Numbered from the stretch's first letter, positions 32,454 to 41,663 are shown. The stretch: 52,904 nucleotides of DNA from Paludibacteraceae bacterium (GCA_024401555.1 JAKSKV010000022.1:1-52904); one strand, 5' to 3'. Notes: generated from the sequence alone by a model not told the origin. A program made the numbers and translations.

Positions 32454-34439
32454 ATGAACATGATTCGATTAACAAAATACCTCATCTGCATTCTCTCCCT
32501 TTCCCTTCTTTGCGGATGCTCCGTGAAGCAGAAGTTGAAAAAGGCCGATAAAAAGTATGAAATCGGAGAGTACTACAATGCCGCGAACATATACAACAAA
32601 GTCTATCCAAAGGTAAAGCTCAAGGATAGGCAGACCAAAGCCTACGCCGCATTCAAGTTGGGTGATTGTTATCGTCTGACCAATATCAACGACCGTGCGG
32701 AACGCGCCTTCGCCAACGCCACACGCTACAACTACAAGGACTCCATCGTCTATCTCTACTTCGGCGACGCCCTCAGAAAAAACATGAAGTTGAAAGATGC
32801 GAACACAATGTACGACATCTACTTGATGTCGCATCCGGATGATGTGCGCGCCATCAACGGAAAGAAGTCGGCAGAGGAGGCTGCGGAGTGGATGAAAAAC
32901 CCTACCCGATACTTTGTCCACAAGGAGGATTTCTTCTCATCCAAACGCGCGGAATTCTCCCCTTCATTCCCAGGAGGAGACCCCGACATCGTCTATTTCA
33001 ACTCTTCCAGAGAGAATAAAGAGACGGGAGGTGGAAACAGTAAAATCACCGGCATCAGAAACAATGACATCTTTACCGCCAAACGCAACTCCCTTGGTTC
33101 ATGGGACAACCTTGAACCTATCGAAGGCGACATCAACTCGGAGATGGACGAAGGATCCGTCTCGTTCAGCGCAGATGGTAAAACCATGTACTTCACCCGC
33201 TGCGTCACCCAGAAGGGAGAGAGCCGAGGCGCCCAAATTTGCTTCGTTCAACGCTCTGGCGGTAAATGGGGTAAGGTGACAGAGGTGGAATTGTCTCCAG
33301 ACAGTTCTATCACATTCGCCCATCCAACCGTTTCGCCCGATGACAAGTACCTCTATTTTGTCTCTGACATGGAGGGCGGATTCGGCGGCAAAGATATTTG
33401 GCGATGTGAAAAGAATGGCAACTCTTACGGTGCGCCCGTCAACCTCGGACCAACCATCAACACACCTGGCGACGAGATGTTCCCTTACATGCGTGAGAAT
33501 GGAACACTCTACTTCTCATCTACCGGTCATCCAGGTTTTGGAGGATTGGACATCTTCTACGCGAACGAGATAGAGGATGGCGTGTGGAACATAACCAATA
33601 TGATGGCTCCTATCAACTCCAACGGAGACGATTTCGGCATCACCTTCATACAAGGGAAGGAGAAGGGCCTCTTCTCTTCCAACAGAGGCGAAAAGAAGGG
33701 TTACGACAAGATCTACTCTTTCGAACTGCCGGAGGTGGAATTCCTCATCGACGGAAAAGTGACCGAGATGACGGGAGAACCGATCAGCGGCGCCACTGTC
33801 CGCATCGTTGGTGATGACGGTACCAACACAAAAGTTCAATCCAAGAAGGATGGTACCTTCAAAATATCCCTCAATAAAGGGGTGAAATATGTTTTGCTTG
33901 GCAATTGCAGAGGCTACCTCAACCAGAAAGAGGATGCCGTCACGGTCGATTTGGAGGATTCAAAGACCTTCCCTATCAACTTCACCCTCGCTTCGCTTAG
34001 CAAGCCAGTGGGATTGGACAACATCTTCTTCGAATTCGGAAAAGCTACGCTTACGCCAGAGTCCTCATCCGCATTGGATAAGTTGGTGAAGATCTTGAAC
34101 GACAATCCGAACATCACCATTGAAATCGGAGCCCATACCGACCGCGTGGGATCTGCGGAGGGCAACCTCCAACTCTCAGGCAAGCGTGCCCAATCCGTTG
34201 TGGACTACTTGATCAAAGGAGGCATCGAAGCGGAGAGACTTACCGCCAAAGGATATGGTAAGACGCAGCCTGTCGTGGTGGATAAGAAGCTAAAAAAAAT
34301 GTATGGCTTCCTAAAAGAGGAGACACCGCTCGACGAAGAGTATATCGACACCCTTACCGACGAGCAGAAGGAGATTGCGGACTCCATCAACCGTCGTACC
34401 GAGTTCCGCGTATTAAAGACCACCTATAAGATGTATTGA
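32454..34439 (+). CDS. porE: PorE-like T9SS lipoprotein (TPR, PD40 propeller, CRD, OmpA)
   Basis: 661 residues. Signal peptide with lipobox LLCGC, so Cys22 would be lipidated. Residues 25-150 are TPR-like helices (YEIGEYYNAANIYNKVYPKV, then KAYAAFKLGDCYRL). Residues 160-420 form a PD40/WD40-like propeller (DIVYFNSSRE, GKTMYFTRC, DKYLYFVSDMEGGFGGKDIW, TLYFSSTGHPGFGGLDIFYA). Residues 425-510 are a carboxypeptidase regulatory-like domain (LIDGKVTEMTGEPISGATV). Residues 520-661 are OmpA-like (NIFFEFGKATL, IEIGAHTDRVGS, RRTEFRVLKT). This exact order is known for PorE of Porphyromonas gingivalis, which links the T9SS to peptidoglycan. Followed after 1 nt by a tiny basic gene. Confidence 0.9.
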   Translation: MNMIRLTKYLICILSLSLLCGCSVKQKLKKADKKYEIGEYYNAANIYNKVYPKVKLKDRQTKAYAAFKLGDCYRLTNINDRAERAFANATRYNYKDSIVYLYFGDALRKNMKLKDANTMYDIYLMSHPDDVRAINGKKSAEEAAEWMKNPTRYFVHKEDFFSSKRAEFSPSFPGGDPDIVYFNSSRENKETGGGNSKITGIRNNDIFTAKRNSLGSWDNLEPIEGDINSEMDEGSVSFSADGKTMYFTRCVTQKGESRGAQICFVQRSGGKWGKVTEVELSPDSSITFAHPTVSPDDKYLYFVSDMEGGFGGKDIWRCEKNGNSYGAPVNLGPTINTPGDEMFPYMRENGTLYFSSTGHPGFGGLDIFYANEIEDGVWNITNMMAPINSNGDDFGITFIQGKEKGLFSSNRGEKKGYDKIYSFELPEVEFLIDGKVTEMTGEPISGATVRIVGDDGTNTKVQSKKDGTFKISLNKGVKYVLLGNCRGYLNQKEDAVTVDLEDSKTFPINFTLASLSKPVGLDNIFFEFGKATLTPESSSALDKLVKILNDNPNITIEIGAHTDRVGSAEGNLQLSGKRAQSVVDYLIKGGIEAERLTAKGYGKTQPVVVDKKLKKMYGFLKEETPLDEEYIDTLTDEQKEIADSINRRTEFRVLKTTYKMY

Positions 34440-34440
34440 T

Positions 34441-34596
34441 ATGGCAAGAGGCAGAGGAGGCAGAAAAGAGGTGGGGGGAAATCCCAAGAATCCATTCAGA
34501 TTCAACACCAACGCCAAGAAAAAATCCAGCGGAAAGCGAATCGGGAAGTCAAAACCCGAAAAGGCCAACAATATGTTGAATAGACGCATTAAATAA
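34441..34596 (+). CDS. Tiny basic protein, 51 residues, coupled to porE
   Basis: ATG at 34441, one base after the porE stop, ends TAA at 34594-34596. The 51-residue product starts MARGRGGRKEVGGNPKNPFR and ends in NNMLNRRIK. About a third of the residues are Lys or Arg and only three acidic residues are present, so it should bind RNA, DNA or an acidic surface. No signal peptide. It resembles small ribosome-associated basic proteins in composition only, and I do not recognise a family. The 1-nt spacing suggests translation by ribosomes finishing porE. A chance frame is possible but unlikely given clean composition and position. Confidence 0.55.
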   Translation: MARGRGGRKEVGGNPKNPFRFNTNAKKKSSGKRIGKSKPEKANNMLNRRIK

Positions 34597-34601
34597 ATTT
34601 G

Positions 34602-34633
34602 TATATTTGCAGAGTCGGAGAAGTTCCGGCTCT
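34602..34633 (+). promoter_or_regulatory. gldE promoter with adjoining hairpin
   Basis: TATATTTG (34602-34609), then agagtcgga (34611-34619) paired with tccggctct (34625-34633), 9 bp with one G-U. The hairpin lies at or just after the expected transcription start. Confidence 0.55.
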
Positions 34634-34691
34634 ATATGTTTAACAAAATTGTAAAGATTTGGACATACCACTTCAATCTTCCCTTTGGGAA

Positions 34692-35993
34692 ATGATCGAC
34701 ACCCCATCATTTTGGGGTAACGCAACAATAGCATTGGCTATTTTAGTCGCACTTGTCTCATACGTGCTACTCTCTTTCACGGCCTTCTTCGAATCTGAGT
34801 TCTTCTCATTGAACAGCAGCGAGATGGCAGAAATCAAAATTTCCAACGAGAAAAAATTCGACCGTCTCAAAACCCTATCAGAAGATCCTCTTCAAACATT
34901 AGGTGGCATCATATCAACACGTTACGCATTAATCGTCAGCGCATTAATGACCACCACGCTTCTTTTGTGGCACTTTGCGGAATCCTTTCAAATTCCCGTG
35001 TGGGGCAAATGGATCATCTCCTTCTTGATCATCGGACTCCTACTCTCCATTTTCGCGGAATACATTCCCAAGAAGATGGCGGACAAGCAAAGCCAGAAAC
35101 ACCTTTGCGAAAGCGCCAACCTTATGTATTGGTTGGGCATCCTCTTCACCCCCTTCACCAAGGTACTGATGATGAAGACAGGCGTCGTGGAGCGCAGATT
35201 GGAATCCCGCACCCAACATAGTGCCGCCATCGAGGATATTTCCGACAACCTAAACCTATCCGGCGCCGAGAGCGTGGATGAGAAGGAGATCCTCTTAGGT
35301 GTGATGAACTTCGGGAAGATCAGCGTGGACGAGATCATGCAACCTCGTGTGGATATTGTGGATGTCGATTTCAACAGCGATTTTGAGACTGTATTGAAAA
35401 TTATTCGCGAATCGGAATACTCCAGACTTCCCGTTTACGAAGACTCCATCGACTATGTGAAGGGTATCCTATACATCAAGGATTTCCTCCAATACATGGA
35501 CCAAGAGAAGGATTTCAAATGGCAGGAGCATATCCGCGAGGCCTATTTCGTGCCTGAGAACAAGAAGATCGACGACCTTCTGAAGGAATTCCAACAGAAG
35601 CACATCCACATGGCCGTAGTGGTCGATGAGTTCGGAGGCACATCCGGCATCGTGACCATGGAAGATATCATCGAGGTTATTGTGGGCGATATCTGTGACG
35701 AACACGATGAAGAGGAAAAGCAGATTACCCCTATCGACGAGAACACCTTCCTGTTGGATGGAAAATTGCTTCTCTCAGAGTTCTATCATCTCCTGGATGG
35801 AGACAGGGAACTATTCGAAAAGGCGGCAGGAGATGCTGACACCCTTGCGGGCCTCATCCTCGAATCCAAAGGATATATCCCTACCCCAGGAGAGTCTTTC
35901 GATTTGGAAAACTACCACTTCGAAATCATGTCCGCCGATAAACGTAGAATCAAGGAGATTAAATTCGTAATCAACAATGAAAAGAGTGAATAA
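34692..35993 (+). CDS. gldE: Gliding-motility-associated GldE, CorC/HlyC-type membrane protein
   Basis: 433 residues from ATG 34692 (MIDTPSFWGNATIALAILVALVSYV); a TTG 33 nt upstream would extend it. The DUF21/CNNM-type membrane domain has three to four segments with FFESEFFSLNSSEM. Two CBS domains follow (EIMQPRVDIVDVDFNS, SEYSRLPVYEDSIDYVKGIL; MAVVVDEFGGTSGIVTMEDI), then a CorC/HlyC C-terminal domain (LDGKLLLSEFYHLL). GldE supports gliding and T9SS function in flavobacteria and overlaps gldD here by 17 nt, the usual gene pair. Distinction from CorC transporters relies on this linkage. Confidence 0.88.
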   Translation: MIDTPSFWGNATIALAILVALVSYVLLSFTAFFESEFFSLNSSEMAEIKISNEKKFDRLKTLSEDPLQTLGGIISTRYALIVSALMTTTLLLWHFAESFQIPVWGKWIISFLIIGLLLSIFAEYIPKKMADKQSQKHLCESANLMYWLGILFTPFTKVLMMKTGVVERRLESRTQHSAAIEDISDNLNLSGAESVDEKEILLGVMNFGKISVDEIMQPRVDIVDVDFNSDFETVLKIIRESEYSRLPVYEDSIDYVKGILYIKDFLQYMDQEKDFKWQEHIREAYFVPENKKIDDLLKEFQQKHIHMAVVVDEFGGTSGIVTMEDIIEVIVGDICDEHDEEEKQITPIDENTFLLDGKLLLSEFYHLLDGDRELFEKAAGDADTLAGLILESKGYIPTPGESFDLENYHFEIMSADKRRIKEIKFVINNEKSE

Positions 35994-36555
35994 GATCATA
36001 TTGTCCCTATTGGCAAGTATCTTGATGTGCGCATGTTCCGACTACATGCCGAAACCCAAAGGGTACTTCCGCATCGATTTGCCCGAAAAGAGTTACAAAA
36101 CCTTCCACAAAGATGGATTCCCCTGCTCTTTTGAATATGCGGACAATGTCTCAATGGTAAAGACCAGTGACATCGGTGCCGATTCCGTATGGATCGACGT
36201 CATCTACCCAAAGTGCAACGCGCGCATCTATGGCACCTACAGGAAGGTGGAGGGCAATTTCAACCAACTATCGGAGGAGGCTTATCGCCTGGTTTACCAA
36301 CCACACGTCTCTAAAGCGGACGGCATCAACACCTCCTTTTTCGGCGACGACGACCACAAGGTATATGGTATGTTTTACGAGTTGAAGGGGAATACAGCCT
36401 CCAACATCCAATTCGCCATGTCGGACAGTACCCACCACTTCCTTCGTGGCGCACTCTATTTCAATGCCAACCCTAACAAGGATTCCATCGCACCCGTTGT
36501 GGATTACATCAAAGAGGATATCATTAACCTAATTAACACACTTGAGTGGAAATGA
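35977..36555 (+). CDS. gldD: GldD, gliding-motility lipoprotein
   Basis: 192 residues. Lipoprotein signal with Cys20 in MCACSDYMPKPKGYFRIDLP. Family hallmarks: GYFRIDLPEKSYKTF and YGTYRKVEGNFNQLSEEAYRLVYQ. GldD is required for gliding and T9SS-dependent secretion in flavobacteria; the biochemical role is not known. It starts within gldE and overlaps gldG as ATGA, so gldE, gldD and gldG are translated as a block. Confidence 0.92.
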   Translation: MKRVNKIILSLLASILMCACSDYMPKPKGYFRIDLPEKSYKTFHKDGFPCSFEYADNVSMVKTSDIGADSVWIDVIYPKCNARIYGTYRKVEGNFNQLSEEAYRLVYQPHVSKADGINTSFFGDDDHKVYGMFYELKGNTASNIQFAMSDSTHHFLRGALYFNANPNKDSIAPVVDYIKEDIINLINTLEWK

Positions 36556-38252
36556 TTAAAAGGAGCATCCATATCATCCTATTTGTCGTAGCGGTTATCG
36601 CCGTCTACTTCATTTCGGAACGCTATTTCTTCCGTATCGACTTAACCTCGGAGAAACGCTATTCCCTATCGGATAACACAAAAAAACTGTTGCGATCCAT
36701 GGATAAGGAGTTGGCTGTTACGGTTTACTTGGATGGTGATCTCAATGCCGGATTCCTCCGCCTCAGAAAGGCGACCAAGGAGATGCTCGACGAATTCGAC
36801 GCCTACGCTGGCGCAAAGGTCCGCTACACTTTCGACAATCCCTCCGCAGGCGCCACAAACGAAGAGCGCGACAAGAAATACGAGTCGTTGGAGAAAAGGG
36901 GAATGCGAGGCATTCTCGTACACGACAGAGACCAAGAGGGACAAGCGATGCAGAAGGTAGTCTATCCTTGGATTGAAATCAGCTATAATGGCAAGACAAG
37001 ACCTGTCAATCTATTGAAGAACGTCCCCGACAAATCGGGAGAAGAGAACCTCAACACCTCGATTGAGACCTTGGAGTATGAGATCACAGACGCCATCCGT
37101 CTGATGACCACCACGGATATTCCCAAAGTGGCCTTCCTGGAAGGACACGGAGAGTGGAACCAACCTTTGGTATATGATATGTCACAGGAGTTGAGCCGCT
37201 ACTATCAAGTGGACCGTGGCGCCATTACCGACGATCCCGCCATCCTTGACAATTACAAAGCTATTATCGTAGCGGGTCCTACCGAGAAGTTCTCCGAAAA
37301 GGACAAATACGCTCTCGACCAATACATCATGAAGGGCGGTAAAGTGCTTTGGCTGCTGGATGGTGCGCGCATCTCGTTGGACAGTCTCTCCACCGCATCT
37401 CAAACAGTGGGTATCGAAAACAATGTGAACTTGGGCGACCAGCTCTTCAACTATGGTGTCCGCATCAATGCCGACTTGGTACAAGATGTGCAATGCTTGC
37501 TGATTCCGGTAAACACGGCCCGTATGGGTGATCAACCAAAATATGAGCCAATGCCTTGGTACTACTCTCCGTTGGCACTGACCGTTCCTGTTCATCCTAT
37601 CTCGAAAAACTTGGCTCCCGTAAAGACGGAATTCGTCAGCTCCATCGATTTCGTGAACAACGAGATGGATGTGAAGAAGACTCCTCTTCTCGTCACCTCC
37701 ACTGGGACACATGTCCAGAATGTACCCTCCATCGTCAGCATGGATGTGGTAGGCGTGGAGAAGAACGGCTACTATTTCAACCGCCATAACCTGATGGTCG
37801 GTTCCGTGTTGGAGGGCGTCTTCCCATCCGCCTTCAAGAACAGAATGATTCCTGAGGGTATCAAAACCACTGAAAAGAGCATTTCAGAGAGCAAGCCTAC
37901 CAAGATGGTAGTCATAGCCGATGGCGATGTAATCCGCAACGATGTACAAGGTAAGGGAGAGAATATGAATATCCTACCGCTCGGCTACGACCGATACATG
38001 AACCAACAATTCGGCAACAAGGAGTTCCTCTTGAATGCGGTCAACTACCTTACGGATGACGACGGATGGATGGCGCTCCGTTCCCGCGAGATCAAACTCC
38101 GCCTTTTGAACAAGCCTGCCATCATCGGCCAACGTACCTTCTGGCAGGTGACGAATGTCTTGCTTCCACTTCTGTTAGTGGGAATATTCGGATTAATCTT
38201 CAACTTCATCAGAAAGAGAAGATATACGGGGGAGTTGAGAAGCAAAAATTAA
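36552..38252 (+). CDS. gldG: GldG, gliding-associated ABC-transporter component
   Basis: 566 residues from ATG 36552, overlapping the gldD stop. N-terminal membrane anchor (HIILFVVAVIAVYFISERYFFRIDLT), then the ABC_transp_aux/GldG periplasmic domain with RYSLSDNTKKLL, FLEGHGEWNQPLVYD, IIVAGPTEKFSEKDKYALDQY and GKVLWLLDGARISLDSL. A C-terminal membrane segment (NVLLPLLLVGIFGLIF) and a basic tail follow. In flavobacteria GldG pairs with the permease GldF, usually encoded directly upstream. No gldF lies in this window; gldD occupies that place. Confidence 0.92.
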   Translation: MIKRSIHIILFVVAVIAVYFISERYFFRIDLTSEKRYSLSDNTKKLLRSMDKELAVTVYLDGDLNAGFLRLRKATKEMLDEFDAYAGAKVRYTFDNPSAGATNEERDKKYESLEKRGMRGILVHDRDQEGQAMQKVVYPWIEISYNGKTRPVNLLKNVPDKSGEENLNTSIETLEYEITDAIRLMTTTDIPKVAFLEGHGEWNQPLVYDMSQELSRYYQVDRGAITDDPAILDNYKAIIVAGPTEKFSEKDKYALDQYIMKGGKVLWLLDGARISLDSLSTASQTVGIENNVNLGDQLFNYGVRINADLVQDVQCLLIPVNTARMGDQPKYEPMPWYYSPLALTVPVHPISKNLAPVKTEFVSSIDFVNNEMDVKKTPLLVTSTGTHVQNVPSIVSMDVVGVEKNGYYFNRHNLMVGSVLEGVFPSAFKNRMIPEGIKTTEKSISESKPTKMVVIADGDVIRNDVQGKGENMNILPLGYDRYMNQQFGNKEFLLNAVNYLTDDDGWMALRSREIKLRLLNKPAIIGQRTFWQVTNVLLPLLLVGIFGLIFNFIRKRRYTGELRSKN

Positions 38253-38324
38253 GAATAAAGGGATTTTCGCATTTAAGAAATTCGGGGAATAATAATCAAC
38301 GCTTAACCCAATCGTCATTTGCCT

Positions 38325-38417
38325 GAAAGGCAATATTTTGGCATCCGGTTGCAGCACCCAAGGTGATGCTGCCGGCTATACGCAATAGAATAAAAAGAAG
38401 TGACTGGAAGCCACTCC
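38325..38417. repeat. Dispersed repeat copy and serB terminator region
   Basis: 38346-38388 contains CCGGCTATACGCAATAG in a palindromic context, resembling segments at 8105-8120 and 52785-52800. The hairpin agtgactggaagccact (38399-38415) with T-rich minus-strand flank is the probable terminator of serB. Confidence 0.4.
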
Positions 38418-39641
38418 CTACAGCGCCTCAATGTGCGAATCCCTGAATCCAAGGAAGTAGAGGATACCGTCCAAGCCGATGGTGGAGATCGCCTGCTGCG
38501 CATTCTCCTTCACCTTTGGCTTCGCGTGGAAAGCGATGCCTAAGCCAGCAAGGTTCAACATCGGAAGGTCGTTCGCACCATCTCCCACCGCAATCACCTG
38601 CTCCAACTCAATCTTCTCCACTTGAGCGATCAGATTCAATAATTCCGCCTTCCGCTTACCATCTACAATGTCGCCCACATAGTTTCCCGTGAGTTTTCCG
38701 TCCACAATCTCCAATTGGTTGGCATAGACATAGTCCACGCCAAAACGCTGCTGCAAATAGCGTCCAAAATAGGTGAATCCTCCGGAAAGGATCGCAATCT
38801 TATATCCGCAACGCTTCAAAACCGTCATCAGACGATCGGCGCCCTCCATAATTGGAAGGTTCTCCGCAATGTCACGCATCACCGACTCATCCAACCCCTT
38901 CAATAAGGCCACACGACGGCGGAAACTCTCGCTGAAATCAATTTCACCACGCATAGCGGACTCCGTAATGGCACGCACCTGCTCGCCTACGCCTGCGCGA
39001 TCCGCCAGCTCATCGATCACCTCGGTCTTGATCAAGGTGGAATCCATATCGAAACAGATCAGACGACGGTTTCTACGGTAGAGGTCATCGTTCTGGAAAG
39101 ATATATCGACACGTTCCTGTGCGGATATCTCCATAAAACGTTTTGACAAGGCGCTCTTATCAATCAACTCTCCACGGACGGAGAATTCGATACAGGAACG
39201 CACATCGTCCAGATCCTTCATATCCAAAGAGGGACGACCAGAGAGTCGCTTGATGGAGTCTATATTCAAGTGTTGCTCCGCCACCGCCTTAGAGACCAAA
39301 GCCATTTGGCGCGCCGTAATCACATGGCCCAACATCGTCACCACAAAACGGTGCTTACCCTGCTTGTCCGCCCATTGCGTGTACTCTTCGGACGAAACAG
39401 GAGAGAAACGTACCTGGACACCCAACTCGGAACATTTGAAGAGGATCTCCTTCATAATGTTACCCGACACATTGGAATCGTCGATCTTCACCAAAAATCC
39501 CAACGACAAGGTATGGTGGATATCGGCCTGGCCCGCATCTAAAATGGTAGTGCCATAGCGTCCTAAAATTTCGGTGACTGAGGCCGTCACACCTGGACGA
39601 TCCTCGCCATATATGCTGATCAAAATAATTTCACTCGTCAT
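38418..39641 (-). CDS. serB: Phosphoserine phosphatase SerB with N-terminal ACT domains
   Basis: 407 residues. Residues 1-180 hold two ACT-like domains (IILISIYGEDRPGVTASVTE). The HAD phosphatase follows: motif I ICFDMDSTLIKTEVIDELA, motif II region AILSGGFTYFGRYLQ, motif IV VIAVGDGANDLPMLN. SerB releases serine from phosphoserine, the last step of serine synthesis. ACT domains suggest amino-acid feedback. Downstream of xseB on the same strand (34 nt), probably one operon with xseA. Confidence 0.95.
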   Translation of the reverse strand: MTSEIILISIYGEDRPGVTASVTEILGRYGTTILDAGQADIHHTLSLGFLVKIDDSNVSGNIMKEILFKCSELGVQVRFSPVSSEEYTQWADKQGKHRFVVTMLGHVITARQMALVSKAVAEQHLNIDSIKRLSGRPSLDMKDLDDVRSCIEFSVRGELIDKSALSKRFMEISAQERVDISFQNDDLYRRNRRLICFDMDSTLIKTEVIDELADRAGVGEQVRAITESAMRGEIDFSESFRRRVALLKGLDESVMRDIAENLPIMEGADRLMTVLKRCGYKIAILSGGFTYFGRYLQQRFGVDYVYANQLEIVDGKLTGNYVGDIVDGKRKAELLNLIAQVEKIELEQVIAVGDGANDLPMLNLAGLGIAFHAKPKVKENAQQAISTIGLDGILYFLGFRDSHIEAL

Positions 39642-39675
39642 AAATCCGTAATAGTAAGTTTAAAAAGTAAGGCTT

Positions 39676-39861
39676 TTATTCCAAAAATTTCTCTACCTCT
39701 CCCGATGTGAGATAGAGCTTGTCCTTGCAGAATTTGAGTAATTCTTTCGCACGCTTGGCTTGCTTGGTAAGGTTATCCATATCAGGCTCACCATTCTCCA
39801 AGTGGTCCAATATCTCCTTTAATTCAGCCATAGCCGCCTTATAAGTCATCTCCTTCTTCAT
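39676..39861 (-). CDS. xseB: Exodeoxyribonuclease VII small subunit
   Basis: 61 residues, normal XseB length: YKAAMAELKEILDHLENGEP, then DMDNLTKQAKRAKELLKFC. It wraps the large subunit as a helical hairpin. Its start lies 23 nt inside the end of xseA, so translation is coupled. Exonuclease VII degrades single-stranded DNA in repair. Confidence 0.95.
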   Translation of the reverse strand: MKKEMTYKAAMAELKEILDHLENGEPDMDNLTKQAKRAKELLKFCKDKLYLTSGEVEKFLE

Positions 39862-41122
39862 ATATCTCTGATTTATCTATTATACTTTCCACCTGTCCAT
39901 CTTGCCAATAAGTGGTCAACCTATCGCCCTTTTTTAAGCCAGTAGCATGCGTCACCACCCTTCCATCACAGACGGTCAACGAGTATCCCTTCTTAAGTAT
40001 CGCCTCCGGAGATACCAAAGTTAACGATTTCTCCATCAATTCCAAACGATGAGCCTCATTCCTTAAGCAACTTCGCAAGGCAGTGGAAAGATGATCTTCC
40101 AGCGTCTCTGTCGCCTGCAAAGCAGATTGCAGTGTCAGCCTGAAACCACTCGACAAAGCGTGGGAGAGGTACTCCAATGAGCGGATTTCCTCCTGTATGA
40201 CGCGGTTAATCACCTGTGTCAAAGAGTGTTTCATCTCCACCCATTCAGATTCCAAATTCATCATCTCCTCTACCAAAAAAGCCGCTACGGCGGTAGGTGT
40301 CTTGCAACGGACAGCCGCTACCATATCGACCACCGACTCATCTCGGTCGTGACCTATACCCGTAATCACCGGCAAAGGGAAATTCGCCACATTGCTGGCC
40401 AAGGCATAATCATCGAAGGCCGCCATATCTGTCGTCGCTCCTCCACCGCGGATAATCACCACCACATCATAATCCTCCATCTTCTGATAGATGGCGTCCA
40501 TGGCGGCGATCACGCTTGGGACAGTGCGGTCACCCTGCATCACGGCGGAAAAGAGCGTAGGCACGAAGCCAAAGCGGTTGCCGTCCGCCATCAACTGGTC
40601 ACAAAAATCGCCATAACCAGCAGCGGTTCCAGAGGATATCACCGCAATACGCCTTGCCGGAAGTGGGAACTCCACCTCCCTATTCATATCCCAGACGCCA
40701 TCCTCCTTCAATTGAGCGATCGTCTCCTGCCGTTTCCGCGCCATATCACCCAACGTGAAAGAAGGATCGATGTCTCGAATCGTCAATTGCAAACCATATT
40801 GTTCATGGAAGGTAAGCGAGACCGCTACCAAGACCTTCATGCCCGGTGTGAGCATCTGTCCTGTTGCGGTATAGAAGTATGATTTCATCAACTTGTAGGT
40901 ACTCTGCCAAATGACAGCGCTCACCTTTGCTTCAATGAGACGCCCAGAAGTACCCTTATCGACCAAATTCAGGTAGCAATGACCGTTCGCGTTCTCCCGC
41001 AGCTCACTGATTTCGGCACGCACCCAATAGACCGCATCGAAAGCGTCTGCCAAGACATCCTTAACTTGAACAAGGAAATCTTTCAGCGAAAGGGAGTTGG
41101 GGGATAGGTTATCTACATCCAT
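39839..41122 (-). CDS. xseA: Exodeoxyribonuclease VII large subunit
   Basis: 427 residues. N-terminal OB fold (VYWVRAEISELRENANGHCY, LIEAKVSAVIW), nuclease domain with RIAVISSGTAAGYGDFCDQL, VVIIRGGGATTDMAAFD and TGIGHDRDESVVDMVA, then a long coiled coil and a C-terminal KKGYSLTVCDGRVV segment. Complex with XseB cuts single-stranded DNA from both ends. It lies just downstream of the rpsT terminator, so it needs its own start of transcription. Confidence 0.96.
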   Translation of the reverse strand: MDVDNLSPNSLSLKDFLVQVKDVLADAFDAVYWVRAEISELRENANGHCYLNLVDKGTSGRLIEAKVSAVIWQSTYKLMKSYFYTATGQMLTPGMKVLVAVSLTFHEQYGLQLTIRDIDPSFTLGDMARKRQETIAQLKEDGVWDMNREVEFPLPARRIAVISSGTAAGYGDFCDQLMADGNRFGFVPTLFSAVMQGDRTVPSVIAAMDAIYQKMEDYDVVVIIRGGGATTDMAAFDDYALASNVANFPLPVITGIGHDRDESVVDMVAAVRCKTPTAVAAFLVEEMMNLESEWVEMKHSLTQVINRVIQEEIRSLEYLSHALSSGFRLTLQSALQATETLEDHLSTALRSCLRNEAHRLELMEKSLTLVSPEAILKKGYSLTVCDGRVVTHATGLKKGDRLTTYWQDGQVESIIDKSEIYEEGDDL

Positions 41123-41129
41123 AATTAAG

Positions 41130-41160
41130 AAAAAAGAAGCCCATCTATAAAGATGAGCTT
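41130..41160 (-). terminator. Terminator after rpsT
   Basis: Read on the minus strand aagctcatct pairs with agatgggctt (one mismatch) around a 4-nt loop, followed by tcttttttctt. Confidence 0.8.
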
Positions 41161-41191
41161 CAATCTATAAGTTACAACTGAGTGACACAGA

Positions 41192-41443
41192 TTACATCTT
41201 GCTGATCATCTTAGCCAACTTAGATTTCAAGTTAGACGCCTTGTTCTTGTGAATTACGTTAGTCTTAACCAACTTATCCAACATTGAAGATACCTCTGGA
41301 AGTCTCTTTACTGCCTCGTCCTTGTCCTTAGATGCTCTCAAGTCACGAACGGCGTTACGAGCTGTCTTTGCATAGTATCTATTTTGCAATCTCTTTGCCT
41401 CAGCTTGTCTGACTCTCTTGATTGATGATTTGTGATTTGCCAT
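41192..41443 (-). CDS. rpsT: 30S ribosomal protein S20
   Basis: 83 residues, basic and helical: [20 protein letters not shown] start, [20 protein letters not shown], ending KLAKMISKM. Length and pattern are standard for S20, a 16S rRNA-binding protein. Directly downstream of tRNA-Glu (30 nt), it may share that promoter. Confidence 0.97.
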   Translation of the reverse strand: MANHKSSIKRVRQAEAKRLQNRYYAKTARNAVRDLRASKDKDEAVKRLPEVSSMLDKLVKTNVIHKNKASNLKSKLAKMISKM

Positions 41444-41473
41444 TTTTTTAATATGTCTTTATTGTTTATTTAG

Positions 41474-41545
41474 TAGCCTCTAGGGGAGTCGAACCCCTCT
41501 TTAGAGAATGAAAATCTCTCGTCCTAACCGATAGACGAAGAGGCC
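41474..41545 (-). tRNA. tRNA-Glu (anticodon TTC)
   Basis: 72 nt on the minus strand. Acceptor stem GGCCTCT with AGAGGCT (one G-U), discriminator A, D-arm gtctatcggttaggac, anticodon loop TTTTCAT with anticodon TTC, T-arm GGGGTTCGACTCCCC. CCA is not encoded. Confidence 0.97.
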
Positions 41546-41584
41546 AGCCTCCTTTGCTTTGATTCTTTCGTTTCAAATGCGGTG

Positions 41585-41592
41585 CAAAAGTA
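41585..41592 (-). promoter_or_regulatory. tRNA-Glu / rpsT -7 element
   Basis: On the minus strand TACTTTTG matches TAnnTTTG, about 40 nt before the tRNA 5' end. Confidence 0.55.
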
Positions 41593-41663
41593 ACGCGAAT
41601 TTTTGGATATTACAACTTTTTCGGCCACTTTTTAACAAAAAACTGTCTATCGGTATATGACTG

